Below, one piece after another: positions 35,401 to 44,447 of a stretch of DNA of 64,000 bases; position 1 is the stretch's first letter; each line of letters begins with the position of its first letter. The notes beneath the pieces are model-generated. The model did no database searches and had not been told where the DNA came from. It saw only the letters and a program-made list of their open reading frames with translations. Made by a program: the position numbers and the translations under genes. This DNA is from Corynebacterium pilosum DSM 20521 = CIP 103422 (GTDB lineage Bacteria; Actinomycetota; Actinomycetes; Mycobacteriales; Mycobacteriaceae), in assembly GCF_000373805.1 (NCBI RefSeq), contig NZ_KB892467.1, positions 165 to 64,164 on the forward strand. The letters run 5' to 3'.

Positions 35401-35809
35401 CGACGATGCACAGGTGGACTCCGAGGCAGCCAACTTGGCTGGGATCCATGATCTGGACCAGGAGTTGGTCCCCATCGCTGCCCGCGCAGCCCGGGCCTTG
35501 GCTGCCCACCCGATAGTCCAGGGCGCGTTTGCAGGCAGGCACCACCGCGAGATCCCTGTGATCTCCAAGGTGGGCTCCGTTGCCGTCGATGGCATCATCG
35601 ACCTGCTTTACTTCGATGAGGACGCCGACGGCTGGGTGATCGCCGACTACAAGACCGACGCCTACGCGTCCGCGCAGCTTGTCGACGAGTACTTCACCCA
35701 GTTGCAGCTCTACGCCCACCTGCTGGGCAGCCAGTGGAAGATTGAGCGCCTCGAGCTGCTCTTTGTCCGCGGCGACCAGGTGGAGGTGCGCACGCTCCAG
35801 CTCGCCTAG
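32465..35809 (+). CDS. AddA-like UvrD/Rep-family helicase-nuclease
   Basis: This 1114-residue superfamily 1A helicase is fused to a RecB-like nuclease, the AddA layout. Helicase motifs in order are: Walker A EAGAGSGKT (residues 24-32), Ia ITFTEKAAEELVNRLR, TLHSFCLRL, motif II VAIDEFQDTDPAQ (about 390), III GDPKQSIYRFRRAD, IV TANFRSRHDVV, V MTVHASKGREFPVV, and VI YVAATRAEHALVV. The nuclease follows: GTVVHDLMDTY near 965, DGIIDLLYFD, DYKTD near 1060, and QLQLYAHLLG. All catalytic residues look intact. The stop overlaps the convergent unkdh stop by four bases. It is distinct in layout from the AdnAB pair known in mycobacteria. Confidence 0.9.
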   Translation: MTIPADQALRDKITYDTDTSYFVEAGAGSGKTFLLVQRLITLLIDEDVPLSQLAAITFTEKAAEELVNRLRAALTEVEQTGQLKVHEEIREFEAADARERARRALGDLPGAAIETLHSFCLRLISMYPLEVGVPPTVRKSSDLAASFNAVLRAESTLTFIDQVVTDPEGMAEEIRALNIGVEPTVVAEAIDGLLAAGMSTKNIEDIALFMDEHWGELSTDASNPASGGALPEKQVLDKAYVHEVLTDLRAIAAQCTNESDRWYQEKLSPAIDYVESLTRRAEETIVDADANYFSKPGNVGSKGNWHNKPMKDIRGLFTAHDKQWSQRARGPLSYYAAVLRRLIAALTLRDADKRRRSGELEYHDMIYLAARLVEKPEVCGALSKHFRMVAIDEFQDTDPAQLEIVDKIVADQPGHLFTVGDPKQSIYRFRRADLDTYLSAREKAEDAGNVLKLTANFRSRHDVVGAINSLFAGMFDNLPEPNPAQAEPKAVPYVTMDAFSENPGHVEFLCRPHDETDHGLDTADFKKAELNDIAAAVRRAHGGRLTGEPVALNDIAVLVPTHADALAVAEKLTKDEIPARTETSQKVYAAPEIENLTSILRAIADPANRMATTVALRTPSFGLSDQNLAEAAQARFEGITLADDHPYTTAIDKLRSLQNGAKRADVATTVRNVVDTLGVIPDLAATGDEMGIRRVQRVIHDAEVFSEETNAGLNAFLRWTLEQASDRDGAADPVLDDGSDAVRVMTVHASKGREFPVVILGGLAGDDRARAGALGFHPVTRAVEFKFKEIFTPGYEDFEHYDKLADEAEAVRRHYVAATRAEHALVVPLELKRLKSGKAYAKAKGKPFADVVAPLDPDGSILPPESDYLNVTTPAEFGDAEVTIQHAEGTTPDLEAIEKKFNEREKLRSRVRTAGGKLTATAIAHADQDNETATALRTLATDNGWLRAANQPGLDVVGDNSGYGSVFGTVVHDLMDTYTDDAQVDSEAANLAGIHDLDQELVPIAARAARALAAHPIVQGAFAGRHHREIPVISKVGSVAVDGIIDLLYFDEDADGWVIADYKTDAYASAQLVDEYFTQLQLYAHLLGSQWKIERLELLFVRGDQVEVRTLQLA

Positions 35810-36714
35810 TAGCCCGCGTCGGTGTCCACCTCGGTGGGCATCGTCTCACCGGCTTCGAAAGCGTTGGCGTTGGCGATGATGCACGGTGCGATGAACTTCG
35901 GTGCCGTCGTCCACGTCGTCGCAATATGCGGCGTGATCTGGCAGTTCGGCATGGACCACAGCGGGTGATCATCGGGCAGCGGCTCTGGATCGGTCACGTC
36001 CAAACCTGCCCCCGCAATCACGCCGTTTTGTAGTGCCCACACCAGGTCATCAGTATTCACCACTGGCCCGCGGCCCACGTTCACCACGATGGCATTGTCG
36101 GGCATGGTTTCAAACGCCTGCTTATCGACGAGCCCCCTAGTCTGCTCTGTCAGAGGAAGCAGGTTCACCACCACGTCGGCATCAGGCCACACCTCGTCGA
36201 GCTGCTCCGTAGTCACCACGCGATCCGCGCCCTCCACCGGATTGCCGGAACGGTTCACAGCAACCACATTCGCGTTGAACCCGCGCAGCATTTCAATCAA
36301 GCGCGTCCCGATTCCACCCGCGCCCAAAATGACCACGGTGGTCTCGTCGTCGGCAAGCAACTGCGTCCGCGCGTCTAGCTCGGCGCGTACCTGGAACGTC
36401 GGGTACATGGTGGCGGCCTTATGCTGGTGCATCACAGACAACATCAGGGCCAGCGCAGCCTCCGCGACTGGAGCGGCATAGACGCCGGCAGCGTTAGCCC
36501 AGCGCACACCGCTTTTCTTAATCTTGGGCAGGATGCCATCCACACCGGAGTAGATGAACTGCACCCACTTGATATTCTCGGGCAGCTCGGGCAGCCGCCC
36601 GCCGGGGTAGACCAAGAATTCGGCTTCTGACAGGTCCTCAACGTAGGTGTGGCCGGCGGCCTCCACCTCGTCTACTACGTTCTTCCATGGGTCACCAAGA
36701 AAAGTAAATTTCAT
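35806..36714 (-). CDS. D-isomer specific 2-hydroxyacid dehydrogenase
   Basis: This 302-residue NAD(P)-dependent dehydrogenase has the nucleotide-binding loop VVILGAGGIGTRLIEMLRG near residue 130, the catalytic arginine region NVGRGPVVNTDDLVWAL near 228, GLDVTDPEPLPDDHPLW and a late histidine in ITPHIATTW. In C. glutamicum the gene in this position, between proA and proB, is called unkdh. Its substrate is unknown. It lies 17 bases downstream of proB and ends in a four-base overlap with the opposing helicase gene. Confidence 0.9.
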   Translation of the reverse strand: MKFTFLGDPWKNVVDEVEAAGHTYVEDLSEAEFLVYPGGRLPELPENIKWVQFIYSGVDGILPKIKKSGVRWANAAGVYAAPVAEAALALMLSVMHQHKAATMYPTFQVRAELDARTQLLADDETTVVILGAGGIGTRLIEMLRGFNANVVAVNRSGNPVEGADRVVTTEQLDEVWPDADVVVNLLPLTEQTRGLVDKQAFETMPDNAIVVNVGRGPVVNTDDLVWALQNGVIAGAGLDVTDPEPLPDDHPLWSMPNCQITPHIATTWTTAPKFIAPCIIANANAFEAGETMPTEVDTDAGY

Positions 36715-36731
36715 GTACCCCAGCCTAGCGA

Positions 36732-37853
36732 CTACAGGCGTGTGGCGTAGTTGGAAAGGTAATCCGCGTGTACTACTGGGCGGCGCTGCCCGTCCGGCAA
36801 CTCGTCGGTGTGTTTACCCAGCATATCCACCAAGACGTGTGCGCTATAGGCGACTTCGCCGCGGCCCACGTTCTGGCCTTCTGGGCCCAGGATTTCTACG
36901 ATGTCTCCCGCCTGGAAATCGCCCTCGATAGCGGTGATCCCCACAGCCAGCAGGCTGGTCCCGCCGCGGGTCACGGCTTTCACCGCGCCCTCGTCGAGAC
37001 GCAACACGCCCTCCGCATCGGCGGCGTAGAGCGCCCAAAATTTCCAAGCACTCAAACGCTTATCCGGGCGGGTGTGGAAAACGGTGCCCACGGAAGCGTC
37101 GACAAGCGCCTGCTCAATCTGTTCCGCTGAGGCAAGCAGCACCGGCACCCCACCGCGCGCAGCAAGCCTAGCCGCCGATACCTTTGAAGCCATCCCGCCG
37201 GTGCCCAATCGCCCGCCATCGCCGGCGGCGACATCGGCAAGGTCGTGCCCGGTGCGCACCTCGTCGATGAAACGGGCACCCGGTTCGGACGGGTTGCGGT
37301 CATACAATCCGTCCACATCCGATAGCAGCACCAGGGCGTCGGCTGCGGTGAGCGTCGCGACGATCGCGCTGAGGCGGTCATTATCGCCAAACCGCATCTC
37401 AGACGTAGCCACTGTGTCGTTCTCGTTGACGATGGGCACCGTGCCCAACTGACGCAACCTATCGATCGTGCGCTGAGCGTTGCGGGCCCGATCACGCCGG
37501 CCAGCATCCGCCGCGGTCAACAACACCTGCCCGGTGGTGCGCCCGTAGCGGGCGAAAGAACTCCCCCACTGCTGGGCCAAGTGCACCTGCCCCACCGCGG
37601 CGGCGGCCTGCTTCGTCGCTAAGTCCTGCGGGCGCGTCTTCAGCCCCAGCGGCTCCATACCCGCGGCGATCGCGCCCGAGGACACCACCATCACATCGGA
37701 CCCGCGCTTCATGCGGGCCTCGAGGGCGTCGACGATGCGGTCGATTTTCTCGCCGCTCACCGTCGAATCCGGGTTCACTAGCGAAGAGCTACCGAGTTTC
37801 ACCACCACGCGCTTTGCTGTGGCGAGGTGGTCACGAAGCTGCTGGCTGGTCAT
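36732..37853 (-). CDS. proB: Glutamate 5-kinase
   Basis: This 373-residue enzyme phosphorylates glutamate for proline synthesis. The amino-acid kinase domain shows [13 protein letters not shown] at the start, [36 protein letters not shown] and [16 protein letters not shown]. The C-terminal PUA domain starts at about residue 275 ([20 protein letters not shown]). Proline normally feeds back on this enzyme. The gene is 23 bases downstream of obg and upstream of unkdh. Its partner gene proA is now separated by the inserted cassette. Confidence 0.96.
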   Translation of the reverse strand: MTSQQLRDHLATAKRVVVKLGSSSLVNPDSTVSGEKIDRIVDALEARMKRGSDVMVVSSGAIAAGMEPLGLKTRPQDLATKQAAAAVGQVHLAQQWGSSFARYGRTTGQVLLTAADAGRRDRARNAQRTIDRLRQLGTVPIVNENDTVATSEMRFGDNDRLSAIVATLTAADALVLLSDVDGLYDRNPSEPGARFIDEVRTGHDLADVAAGDGGRLGTGGMASKVSAARLAARGGVPVLLASAEQIEQALVDASVGTVFHTRPDKRLSAWKFWALYAADAEGVLRLDEGAVKAVTRGGTSLLAVGITAIEGDFQAGDIVEILGPEGQNVGRGEVAYSAHVLVDMLGKHTDELPDGQRRPVVHADYLSNYATRL

Positions 37854-37876
37854 AGCTTCTTATCCTATAAGACTGC

Positions 37877-39397
37877 TTAGCCCTGCCAACGTTCGCGGTC
37901 GGCCTCCTCGCCCTGGCCGTAGTCGTATTCGTCGATCAGACCGCGACGTGCCTGGGACGCGCGCTTGCGCTCCTCCGCAGAGGCACGGGTGGTGGTCTCC
38001 AAGCGGGCGTCTCGGCCACGTCCGGCCAAGGTCGGATCGCCTGCCAGGGACGGCTCCCAGTCAAAGGAAATCTCCCCGATGGTCACCGTCGCGCCCTCAC
38101 GCGCGCGGAGTTTGCGCAGCTTGTCCTCCACGCCGGCGCGGTTGAGACGGTCGGACAGGTAACCAATTGCCTCGTCGTTTTCGAAGTCGGTCTGCTGAAT
38201 CCAGCGCAGCGCCTTCTTGCCTGTGACGATGAATGCGCCTGGCTGCTCCGGATCCTCCATGACGTCGATGCCACCACCGTGGCGATTATCCACGGCCTGT
38301 GGGCGCAGCACCGTGGCCGCATCAGTTGCAGCCCCCGGTGCCTTCTCCTGCTTCGGACGCGCGCGACGCGCCTTCTTCACGATCTCCCACAGAGCCCACT
38401 TCAACTCATCCAGGCCCTCGCGGGTAGCGGTGGAAATGATGTGGACCGGCCAGCCGAACTGCTGCTCTAGGTCCTCGAGGACAAATTCAGCCAGCTCCTT
38501 GGCCTCGGGAACGTCGGCCTTATTCAGCACAATGACGCGTGGTCGCTGTCGCAGATCGCCCAGGCCGGTGTCATGTTCGAGGTCTTCGGCGTAGGCGTCA
38601 AGTTCTGCCTCGAGCGCCTCAATATCGGACTGCGGGTCACGCCCCGGCTCGATCGAGGCAGTATCCACAACGTGCACGAGCACGGCGGTGCGCTCGATGT
38701 GGCGCAGGAAGTCCAAGCCCAGCCCGCGGCCATCGCTCGCGCCTGGGATAAGGCCGGGCACGTCCGCGATAGTAAAGGTGTCATCCCCCACGTTGACCAC
38801 ACCAAGGTTCGGTTCCAGGGTGGTAAACGGGTAGTCAGCAATCTTCGGCTTAGCGGCCGAGAGCACTGAAATCAGTGAGGACTTGCCCGCGGACGGGAAG
38901 CCCACCAGGCCTACGTCGGCCATGGACTTCAGTTCCAGAATGAGGTCGAGTGTTTCGCCGAGCTCACCCTGGAGTGCGAAGCCTGGGGCCTTGCGCTGCG
39001 CGTTGGCTAGCGCTGCGTTGCCCAGGCCGCCGTAGCCACCTTCGGCCGCGAGGAATCGTGTGCCCGGAACGGTGAGGTCTGCCAGGGTGTCGCCCTGTTC
39101 TGTTTTCACCACGGTTCCCACGGGCACCTGGAGGACGAGGTCCTCCCCGCGGGCGCCGTTGCGGTGGTCGCCGGCACCGTTACCGCCGCGTGGGGCGCGC
39201 AGGTGGGGGCGCCACTGGAAGTCGAGCAGCGTGTGGACCTGCGGGGACACCTCCAGGATGATGTCGCCACCATGGCCGCCGTTGCCGCCGTCGGGGCCGC
39301 CGAGAGGCTTGAATTTTTCGCGGTGGACGGATACACAGCCGTGTCCACCGTCTCCCGCCTGCAGGTGGAGGACTGCGCGGTCAACAAATTGCGCCAT
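37877..39397 (-). CDS. obg: Obg family GTPase
   Basis: This essential GTPase takes part in 50S ribosome assembly and stress signalling. With ATG 39397 (AAAGG upstream) it is 506 residues. The glycine-rich Obg domain begins at residue 5 ([20 protein letters not shown]). It is followed by the GTPase domain with [14 protein letters not shown] near 167, [16 protein letters not shown] and the G4 motif [11 protein letters not shown]-terminal OCT domain is typical of actinobacteria, with a disordered tail rich in Arg/Ala/Glu. The longer frame upstream overlaps the rpmA terminator and is excluded. Confidence 0.96.
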   Translation of the reverse strand: MAQFVDRAVLHLQAGDGGHGCVSVHREKFKPLGGPDGGNGGHGGDIILEVSPQVHTLLDFQWRPHLRAPRGGNGAGDHRNGARGEDLVLQVPVGTVVKTEQGDTLADLTVPGTRFLAAEGGYGGLGNAALANAQRKAPGFALQGELGETLDLILELKSMADVGLVGFPSAGKSSLISVLSAAKPKIADYPFTTLEPNLGVVNVGDDTFTIADVPGLIPGASDGRGLGLDFLRHIERTAVLVHVVDTASIEPGRDPQSDIEALEAELDAYAEDLEHDTGLGDLRQRPRVIVLNKADVPEAKELAEFVLEDLEQQFGWPVHIISTATREGLDELKWALWEIVKKARRARPKQEKAPGAATDAATVLRPQAVDNRHGGGIDVMEDPEQPGAFIVTGKKALRWIQQTDFENDEAIGYLSDRLNRAGVEDKLRKLRAREGATVTIGEISFDWEPSLAGDPTLAGRGRDARLETTTRASAEERKRASQARRGLIDEYDYGQGEEADRERWQG

Positions 39398-39471
39398 GTG
39401 TCTGCCTTTCTTACTGGTAAATCTTGCCTGATAGTAGCAGGTCAGCCGCCCGGTGAAAACCGAGCGGCCGC

Positions 39472-39510
39472 AATAAAAATCGCCCACCCTCAGCAAGGAG
39501 GATGGGCGAT
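39472..39510 (-). terminator. Rho-independent terminator after rpmA
   Basis: Read on the minus strand, ATCGCCCATCCTCC pairs with GAGGGTGGGCGAT around a short loop and is followed by TTTTATT. It lies 18 bases after the rpmA stop and should separate rplU-rpmA from obg. Confidence 0.88.
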
Positions 39511-39528
39511 GAAGCCTTCAGCTCGCGC

Positions 39529-39807
39529 TTAAGCAGTAGCAGCAGCGGCCTGCTCTTCAGCAGGAACGATGTTGACGATACGCTTGTTGCGCTTGATGCC
39601 GAACTGGACGGAGCCAGCTGCCAGTGCGAACAGGGTGTCGTCGCCGCCACGGCCAACGTTCTCACCTGGGTGGAACTTGGTGCCGCGCTGGCGGACGAGG
39701 ATCTCGCCTGCCTTCACCTGCTGGCCGCCGAAACGCTTGACGCCAAGACGCTTTGCCTCGGAGTCACGACCGTTCTGAGTGGACGATGCGCCCTTCTTCG
39801 TTGCCAT
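39529..39807 (-). CDS. rpmA: 50S ribosomal protein L27
   Basis: The 92-residue protein begins [20 protein letters not shown] and contains [20 protein letters not shown] and [20 protein letters not shown], the full L27 pattern. L27 reaches into the peptidyl transferase centre. The Ala-rich C-terminal tail (EEQAAAATA) is usual in this genus. It lies 31 bases downstream of rplU and is followed by a strong terminator. Confidence 0.98.
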   Translation of the reverse strand: MATKKGASSTQNGRDSEAKRLGVKRFGGQQVKAGEILVRQRGTKFHPGENVGRGGDDTLFALAAGSVQFGIKRNKRIVNIVPAEEQAAAATA

Positions 39808-39838
39808 GTTTTTTCTCCTTTGAGATTACGTTCTCGGC

Positions 39839-40144
39839 TTACTTGATGCCGGTGATCTTCAGAACAGTCAGTGGCTGACGGTGGCCGATGCGGCGCTTGT
39901 AGCCAGTCTTGTTCTTGTACTTCATGATGTCGATCTTACGGCCCTTGCCGTGCTCGACGATCTCTGCAGCGACGTTGGCCTTAGCCAGGTCGTCTGCCTT
40001 GGTGGTGACGTTGGCGCCGTCGACAAGCAGAACCGGGGTGAGAGCCACGGCATCGCCTGGCTCACCCTCGATCTTCTCGACCTTGACGAGGTCGCCTTCG
40101 GCAACCTTGTACTGCTTGCCGCCGGTCTTGACGATCGCGTACAT
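39839..40144 (-). CDS. rplU: 50S ribosomal protein L21
   Basis: The 101-residue L21 starts [20 protein letters not shown] and ends with [20 protein letters not shown] followed by VLKITGIK, covering the full family. It binds 23S rRNA. It is the first gene of rplU-rpmA. The upstream 171 bases separate it from the end of rne and contain a TTGACA promoter candidate. Confidence 0.98.
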   Translation of the reverse strand: MYAIVKTGGKQYKVAEGDLVKVEKIEGEPGDAVALTPVLLVDGANVTTKADDLAKANVAAEIVEHGKGRKIDIMKYKNKTGYKRRIGHRQPLTVLKITGIK

Positions 40145-40239
40145 AGAGGGTTACCCCTTATCTATACTCGTGAGATCCCCGCCACGCATTCTTTAGCAGG
40201 TATCCCCTTTTGGACAATGATATAAACGTGTTTCGCGGG

Positions 40240-40269
40240 CAGAATGCGCCTCAAAACAGTGACTGTCAA
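40240..40269 (-). promoter_or_regulatory. Candidate rplU promoter
   Basis: On the minus strand a perfect TTGACA (40269-40264) is followed after 17 bases by CATTCT, a weak -10. The leader to rplU would be close to 95 bases. The -35 is stronger than usual for corynebacteria. The -10 choice is uncertain. Confidence 0.35.
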
Positions 40270-40315
40270 AGACTACACCGTCAAGGGACCAAACTCCAAA
40301 CCGCCATCACCACAG

Positions 40316-43300
40316 CTACGCCCGCGTGCTGCGTCGCGTCGCCCGGCGGCGCCCACGTCCCCGCGAGGAGGACTTCTTCTGGGTGTCCTGCTTCGGCGCG
40401 GACTCCTTCTTTTTCTCAGCCGACGGCGTGGACTGCTTCGGCTGATTCGACTGACTAGCCTGGCCCGCCTGCCCCGACGTCCGTGCCCGGCGCACCGCAC
40501 GTCGGCGTCCACGGCGCGAACGGCTTGGCTTATCATCTGATCGCTTATCGACGATCACCTCAACCGGCTTGTCCTCCTGGTCTGGTTGAGCTGGCTCAGA
40601 CTTTTCGTAGTCTTCGCGGCGTGGGCGATGGTCCGAACGGGAGTTGCCGCGGGTACGCCGCTTGCGTCGTGGCGACTTCTCGAACTCAGCAACAGCCTCT
40701 TCGAAAGTCTTCTCGCCCTCGCCGACGGTCCCTGCAGAGTCATCGTGGTCTTCAGAGCCCTCGTGACCGTCAGGATCGCTCACGCGATCCTGTTGACGTC
40801 CTCGACCCCTACCCCGTCCACGGCGTCCGCGACGGCGGGAGGAACGGCGTTCGTTGTCCTCGCGCTCCTCGGTGTCATTGCTGGTCTCTTCCTCGTCGGA
40901 GACGGTTCCGATCACAGAGTCAGCAATCTCCTCAAGCTCGCGGTCATCGCGTTTCTTCGTGGACTTAGGTGCGGAGGAGTCCTCGTCGTCACGCCCACGA
41001 ATCGCCTTCGCTGCTGGGTGGTCCTCTGGTTTTTGTGCAGGCTTACGACGACGGCGTGGCGCCTCGTCGTGTGTGTGCTCCACTGGATCGTCGGACAGGA
41101 TGTAGCCGCGGCCACCGCAGGTCTCACATTCGTGGGAGAACGTCTCTAGGAGACCGGTGCCTAGGCGCTTGCGTGTCATCTGCACCAAGCCCAGGGAGGT
41201 GACCTCGGAGACTTGGTGGCGGGTGCGGTCGCGACCCAGTGCTTCCTTCAGGCGGCGCAGAACCAGTTCTTGGTTTTCGGGCAGGATCATGTCGATGAAG
41301 TCGACGATGATCATGCCGCCGATGTCGCGCAGGCGCATCTGGCGCACGATCTCTTCGGCCGCCTCCAAGTTGTTGGCGGTCACGGTTTCTTCCAAGGAAC
41401 CGCCAGAGCCGGTGAACTTGCCGGTGTTCACGTCGATCACCGTCATTGCTTCGGTGCGATCAATGATCAGGGAACCACCCGAGGGCAGCCACACCTTGCG
41501 CCCCAGCGCCTTCTGCAGTTGTTCGTCGACGCGGTGCTCCGCAAAAGCATCGGCGCCGTCATGCTCGTCGCGGTCAAACTTGACCAGGCGGTCTTCGAGA
41601 TCTGGCGCGACCTTGGAGACGTAGTTGTAGACGATGTTCCAGGACCGCTCACCATCGACAACCAGTTCAGTAAAGTCTTCATTGAACAGGTCACGCACAA
41701 CCTTGACCAGCAGGTTTGGCTCTTCATACAGGGTGACAGGCTTGGCACCCTTGGAAGACTTCTCCTTCGCCGCCTGCTCCTGGATAGCTTCCCACTGCGT
41801 GTGCAGTCGGTTCACATCTGCAGCGATCGCTTCCTCGGGGACGCCTTCGGCCGCGGTGCGGATGATCGCCCCGCCCTTGCCTGGGACGACGTTGTTCAAG
41901 ATCTCCTTCAAACGCTTGCGCTCAGGGGCAGGCAGCTTGCGCGAAATACCTGCGCTGCGCCCACCTGGCACGTAGACGAGATAGCGGCCAGCCAGGGAAA
42001 TCTGAGTGGTCAAACGGGCACCCTTGTGCCCGATCGGGTCCTTCGACACCTGCACTAGCACTTGGTCGCCAGACTTGAGAGCGTTCTCGATGCGGCGCGC
42101 ACGCCCGCCCAGTCCTGCTGCCTTCCAGTCCACTTCACCTGCGTAGAGCACGCCGTTGCGGCCTTGGCCGATGTCAATGAATGCGGCTTCCATACTGGGC
42201 AGCACGTTCTGGACGCGGCCGAGATAAATGTTTCCGATCATCGAGGTATTTTCCTCGCTGGTGACGAAATGCTCCACCAGCAGGCCATCTTCCAGCACGC
42301 CTACCTGGGTGATCCGACCATGGTGGTCGTGGCGCTCGCGCTCACGCACGATCATGGTGCGCTCGACAGACTCGCGGCGCGCCAAGAACTCCGCCTGGCT
42401 GACGATCCGCGACTGCTTGCGACCCTCCGCGCGCTTTTCGCTGCGGCGGCGGCGCTGGGCTTCAAGGCGCGAGGATCCCTTGATCGCTACCGGCTCTTCA
42501 ATGACGTCAGCTTCTTGCTCTTGTTCAGGGGCCTCGACGCCGGCATCGTCGTGACGCTTGTTCTGCTTCTTCGACGGCTGCGCATCCTCGTTGGCTGCGG
42601 AGCTGGAGCTGGTGCGGCGCGCGCGACGACGATCAGAGCGCGACGGAGCCTTGAAAATCGGGGCGTGCGCCTCCACGGCGGTCTCCTCCGCAGGCGCTGG
42701 CGTGATCTCCGGGGTCACTTCAACTAGCGGCTCGTCTTCCGACTCCTGCGCGTCCGCAGAATCTTCCTGCTCTTCCTGCTCTTCGCGTTCCGACGAGGCC
42801 AGGTCCGCGTCCACCTTGTCTTCGATCTGGCTGATCTCGTTGGCCACGTCCTTGCGCACGCGGTCACGGATCTTCTCATCGGCTTCCGCCGCCACGTCCT
42901 CGGGCACTGGGGTGCTGACAGAAGGATCTGTCGCCGCGCCCTGCAGCACGTCCAGGACTTGCTCGGCCTCAGCGCGCGTCAGCGAGGACTGAGCCACCTT
43001 GACAAGGCCCATCCCGTTGAGCGCGATGACTAGGTCCTTGGACGGCAGGCCGAGCTGCTTCGCCAGCGTGAACACGCGAGTTTTGTCACGAAGCTGGGAG
43101 CGATCAAAGTTCTGGATGGCGCTGGATTCTGCTGCGGCTGGCTGATCGGTTTCTTTGCCAGAGGCCATCTCAGCATTTTTAGTGTTCTTAGTGTTTTTGC
43201 TGTTTCGGTTTTCAGCGCGTTTCGCCGATTTCTCCGCGGTAGAGGCCTTTCGGGTGGCTTTGCGCCCCTTCTTCGTGGCCTTCCGTGTCGGTTTCTTTTC

Positions 43301-43366
43301 TGCAGTCGCTGCCTCGTTGGCGTTGGACTTATCGTTTTGTTCGGTATTTTCGCTGTTGTCAGCCAC
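40316..43366 (-). CDS. rne: Ribonuclease E/G family endoribonuclease
   Basis: The 1016-residue product starts at GTG 43366 (AGGAG upstream). The N-terminal 300 residues are low-complexity, Lys/Ala/Glu-rich, with an IF2N-like helix (FTLAKQLGLPSKDLVIALNG). The catalytic core follows: S1 domain with NVLPSMEAAFIDIGQGRNGV, the DNase I-like domain with VIDVNTGKFTGSGG and GGMIIVDFIDM (metal-binding aspartates), and the zinc-link CETCGGRG near residue 760. A long Arg/Asp/Glu-rich C-terminal tail of over 200 residues should be disordered and bind RNA or partners. This is the main mRNA decay and rRNA processing enzyme. No dispersed 12-mer lies in its body except one near the 3' end (40543). Confidence 0.95.
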   Translation of the reverse strand: MADNSENTEQNDKSNANEAATAEKKPTRKATKKGRKATRKASTAEKSAKRAENRNSKNTKNTKNAEMASGKETDQPAAAESSAIQNFDRSQLRDKTRVFTLAKQLGLPSKDLVIALNGMGLVKVAQSSLTRAEAEQVLDVLQGAATDPSVSTPVPEDVAAEADEKIRDRVRKDVANEISQIEDKVDADLASSEREEQEEQEDSADAQESEDEPLVEVTPEITPAPAEETAVEAHAPIFKAPSRSDRRRARRTSSSSAANEDAQPSKKQNKRHDDAGVEAPEQEQEADVIEEPVAIKGSSRLEAQRRRRSEKRAEGRKQSRIVSQAEFLARRESVERTMIVRERERHDHHGRITQVGVLEDGLLVEHFVTSEENTSMIGNIYLGRVQNVLPSMEAAFIDIGQGRNGVLYAGEVDWKAAGLGGRARRIENALKSGDQVLVQVSKDPIGHKGARLTTQISLAGRYLVYVPGGRSAGISRKLPAPERKRLKEILNNVVPGKGGAIIRTAAEGVPEEAIAADVNRLHTQWEAIQEQAAKEKSSKGAKPVTLYEEPNLLVKVVRDLFNEDFTELVVDGERSWNIVYNYVSKVAPDLEDRLVKFDRDEHDGADAFAEHRVDEQLQKALGRKVWLPSGGSLIIDRTEAMTVIDVNTGKFTGSGGSLEETVTANNLEAAEEIVRQMRLRDIGGMIIVDFIDMILPENQELVLRRLKEALGRDRTRHQVSEVTSLGLVQMTRKRLGTGLLETFSHECETCGGRGYILSDDPVEHTHDEAPRRRRKPAQKPEDHPAAKAIRGRDDEDSSAPKSTKKRDDRELEEIADSVIGTVSDEEETSNDTEEREDNERRSSRRRGRRGRGRGRGRQQDRVSDPDGHEGSEDHDDSAGTVGEGEKTFEEAVAEFEKSPRRKRRTRGNSRSDHRPRREDYEKSEPAQPDQEDKPVEVIVDKRSDDKPSRSRRGRRRAVRRARTSGQAGQASQSNQPKQSTPSAEKKKESAPKQDTQKKSSSRGRGRRRATRRSTRA

Positions 43367-43600
43367 GACCGATCTCCTATTATTATCAAGCCGCGACGTG
43401 CGCCTACCGGGCGCTGGCGTTCAACAGCTTGTCGTCGCTGTTCGCCGCCGCCACACAGTTCGCGCACCTCACGGTACGTATGCGGGTATCAAAGCTTATC
43501 CTCGCGCCCAGCCTCGGCCACCGTGTCGTGGCACGTTCTCACACTCGGCGCGCTGCTCCCCATTGTGGCACACCCCGCGATAAATAGTTGATCGGACCCG

Positions 43601-44173
43601 CTAGCGGTGCCGGGCGATCACAGCCGCAACGGTCTCGACAATCGACGGATGTTGCTCATCTTTCTCCAGCTGAGCACGAATAACGGAGCCGACCACAGCA
43701 TCAACCACTTCATTGACAGCGTCGAGGGCCACGTTGGAAGCCTTGAGAATTTTCTCGGCCTCTACAACGGAGTCCGCATAAAGCTCAGTCACTAGGCCAA
43801 ATAGGGTGCCGGGCTCACGCAAGCCGTCAATCAGCGCGCCGATCAGGCCCGGAAGGTCTTTCCTGCTGCCGAGCGTCAGGCTTTCGACGAGGCGCCAGGC
43901 CACCAGGTCGTCACTATCGGTAGACGTCGCCAACCCCAATTGTTCCTCGGCGATCATCGTGCGCACCTTCGCCAGTTCGGTAAAGCACGTTTCTAGGAGC
44001 TTTTCTCGACTGACGTAATAGTATCCAATGGAGCCGACGGGCACGCCAGCCCGAGCAGCGACTTGGCGGTGCGTTACCTCTCGCAGACCTTCGTTCAACA
44101 AGATCTCGATTGCTGCCCGCAGAATTACCTCACGCTTCTGAATGGCGCGTGATTGCTCGGCGCGCTGTGCCAC
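43601..44173 (-). CDS. TetR family transcriptional regulator
   Basis: I chose GTG 44173, which has an excellent AAGGAGG eight bases upstream, giving 190 residues. The DNA-binding helix-turn-helix covers REVILRAAIEILLNEGLREV, then THRQVAARAGVPVGSIGYYY and VSREKLLETCF. The C-terminal ligand domain carries no recognisable specificity. The gene has no partner directly downstream (rne lies 235 bases away). Upstream, a strongly palindromic stretch at 44205-44264 is its likely autoregulatory operator. The target gene is not evident, and the divergent acetyltransferase gene is a candidate. Confidence 0.88.
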   Translation of the reverse strand: MAQRAEQSRAIQKREVILRAAIEILLNEGLREVTHRQVAARAGVPVGSIGYYYVSREKLLETCFTELAKVRTMIAEEQLGLATSTDSDDLVAWRLVESLTLGSRKDLPGLIGALIDGLREPGTLFGLVTELYADSVVEAEKILKASNVALDAVNEVVDAVVGSVIRAQLEKDEQHPSIVETVAAVIARHR

Positions 44174-44204
44174 TTGCCCCACCTCCTTCTCATACAGGCA
44201 ATAC

Positions 44205-44264
44205 CTTTTATGCAATCAAACTTATATCTTTTCCCGCGGAAAATCGAATTGATTGCATTAAAAG
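44205..44264. promoter_or_regulatory. Palindromic operator candidate upstream of TetR
   Basis: CTTTTATGCAATCAA at 44205-44219 is repeated in inverted form as TTGATTGCATTAAAAG at 44249-44264, with one inserted base. The spacer itself contains a near-palindrome TTTTCCCGCGGAAAA. The right-hand -10-like TATAAG on the minus strand lies in the middle. The layout suits dimeric or tetrameric TetR binding over its own promoter. Confidence 0.5.
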
Positions 44265-44447
44265 ATTTTTAGACTACTCACGTGCGCCAGAAACATGGAT
44301 TTAGCTGCAGTTTCACAGCTGTACGTTTGCTTTATGTTCCCTGTGTAGCGTCGCTACTGTCAGACCGAACGGTTCAGCAACAGTGAAACGAATCTTTCAG
44401 TGATTCATAGACCTATAGTGGAGCCACACGACGAAAGGAAAAATACT

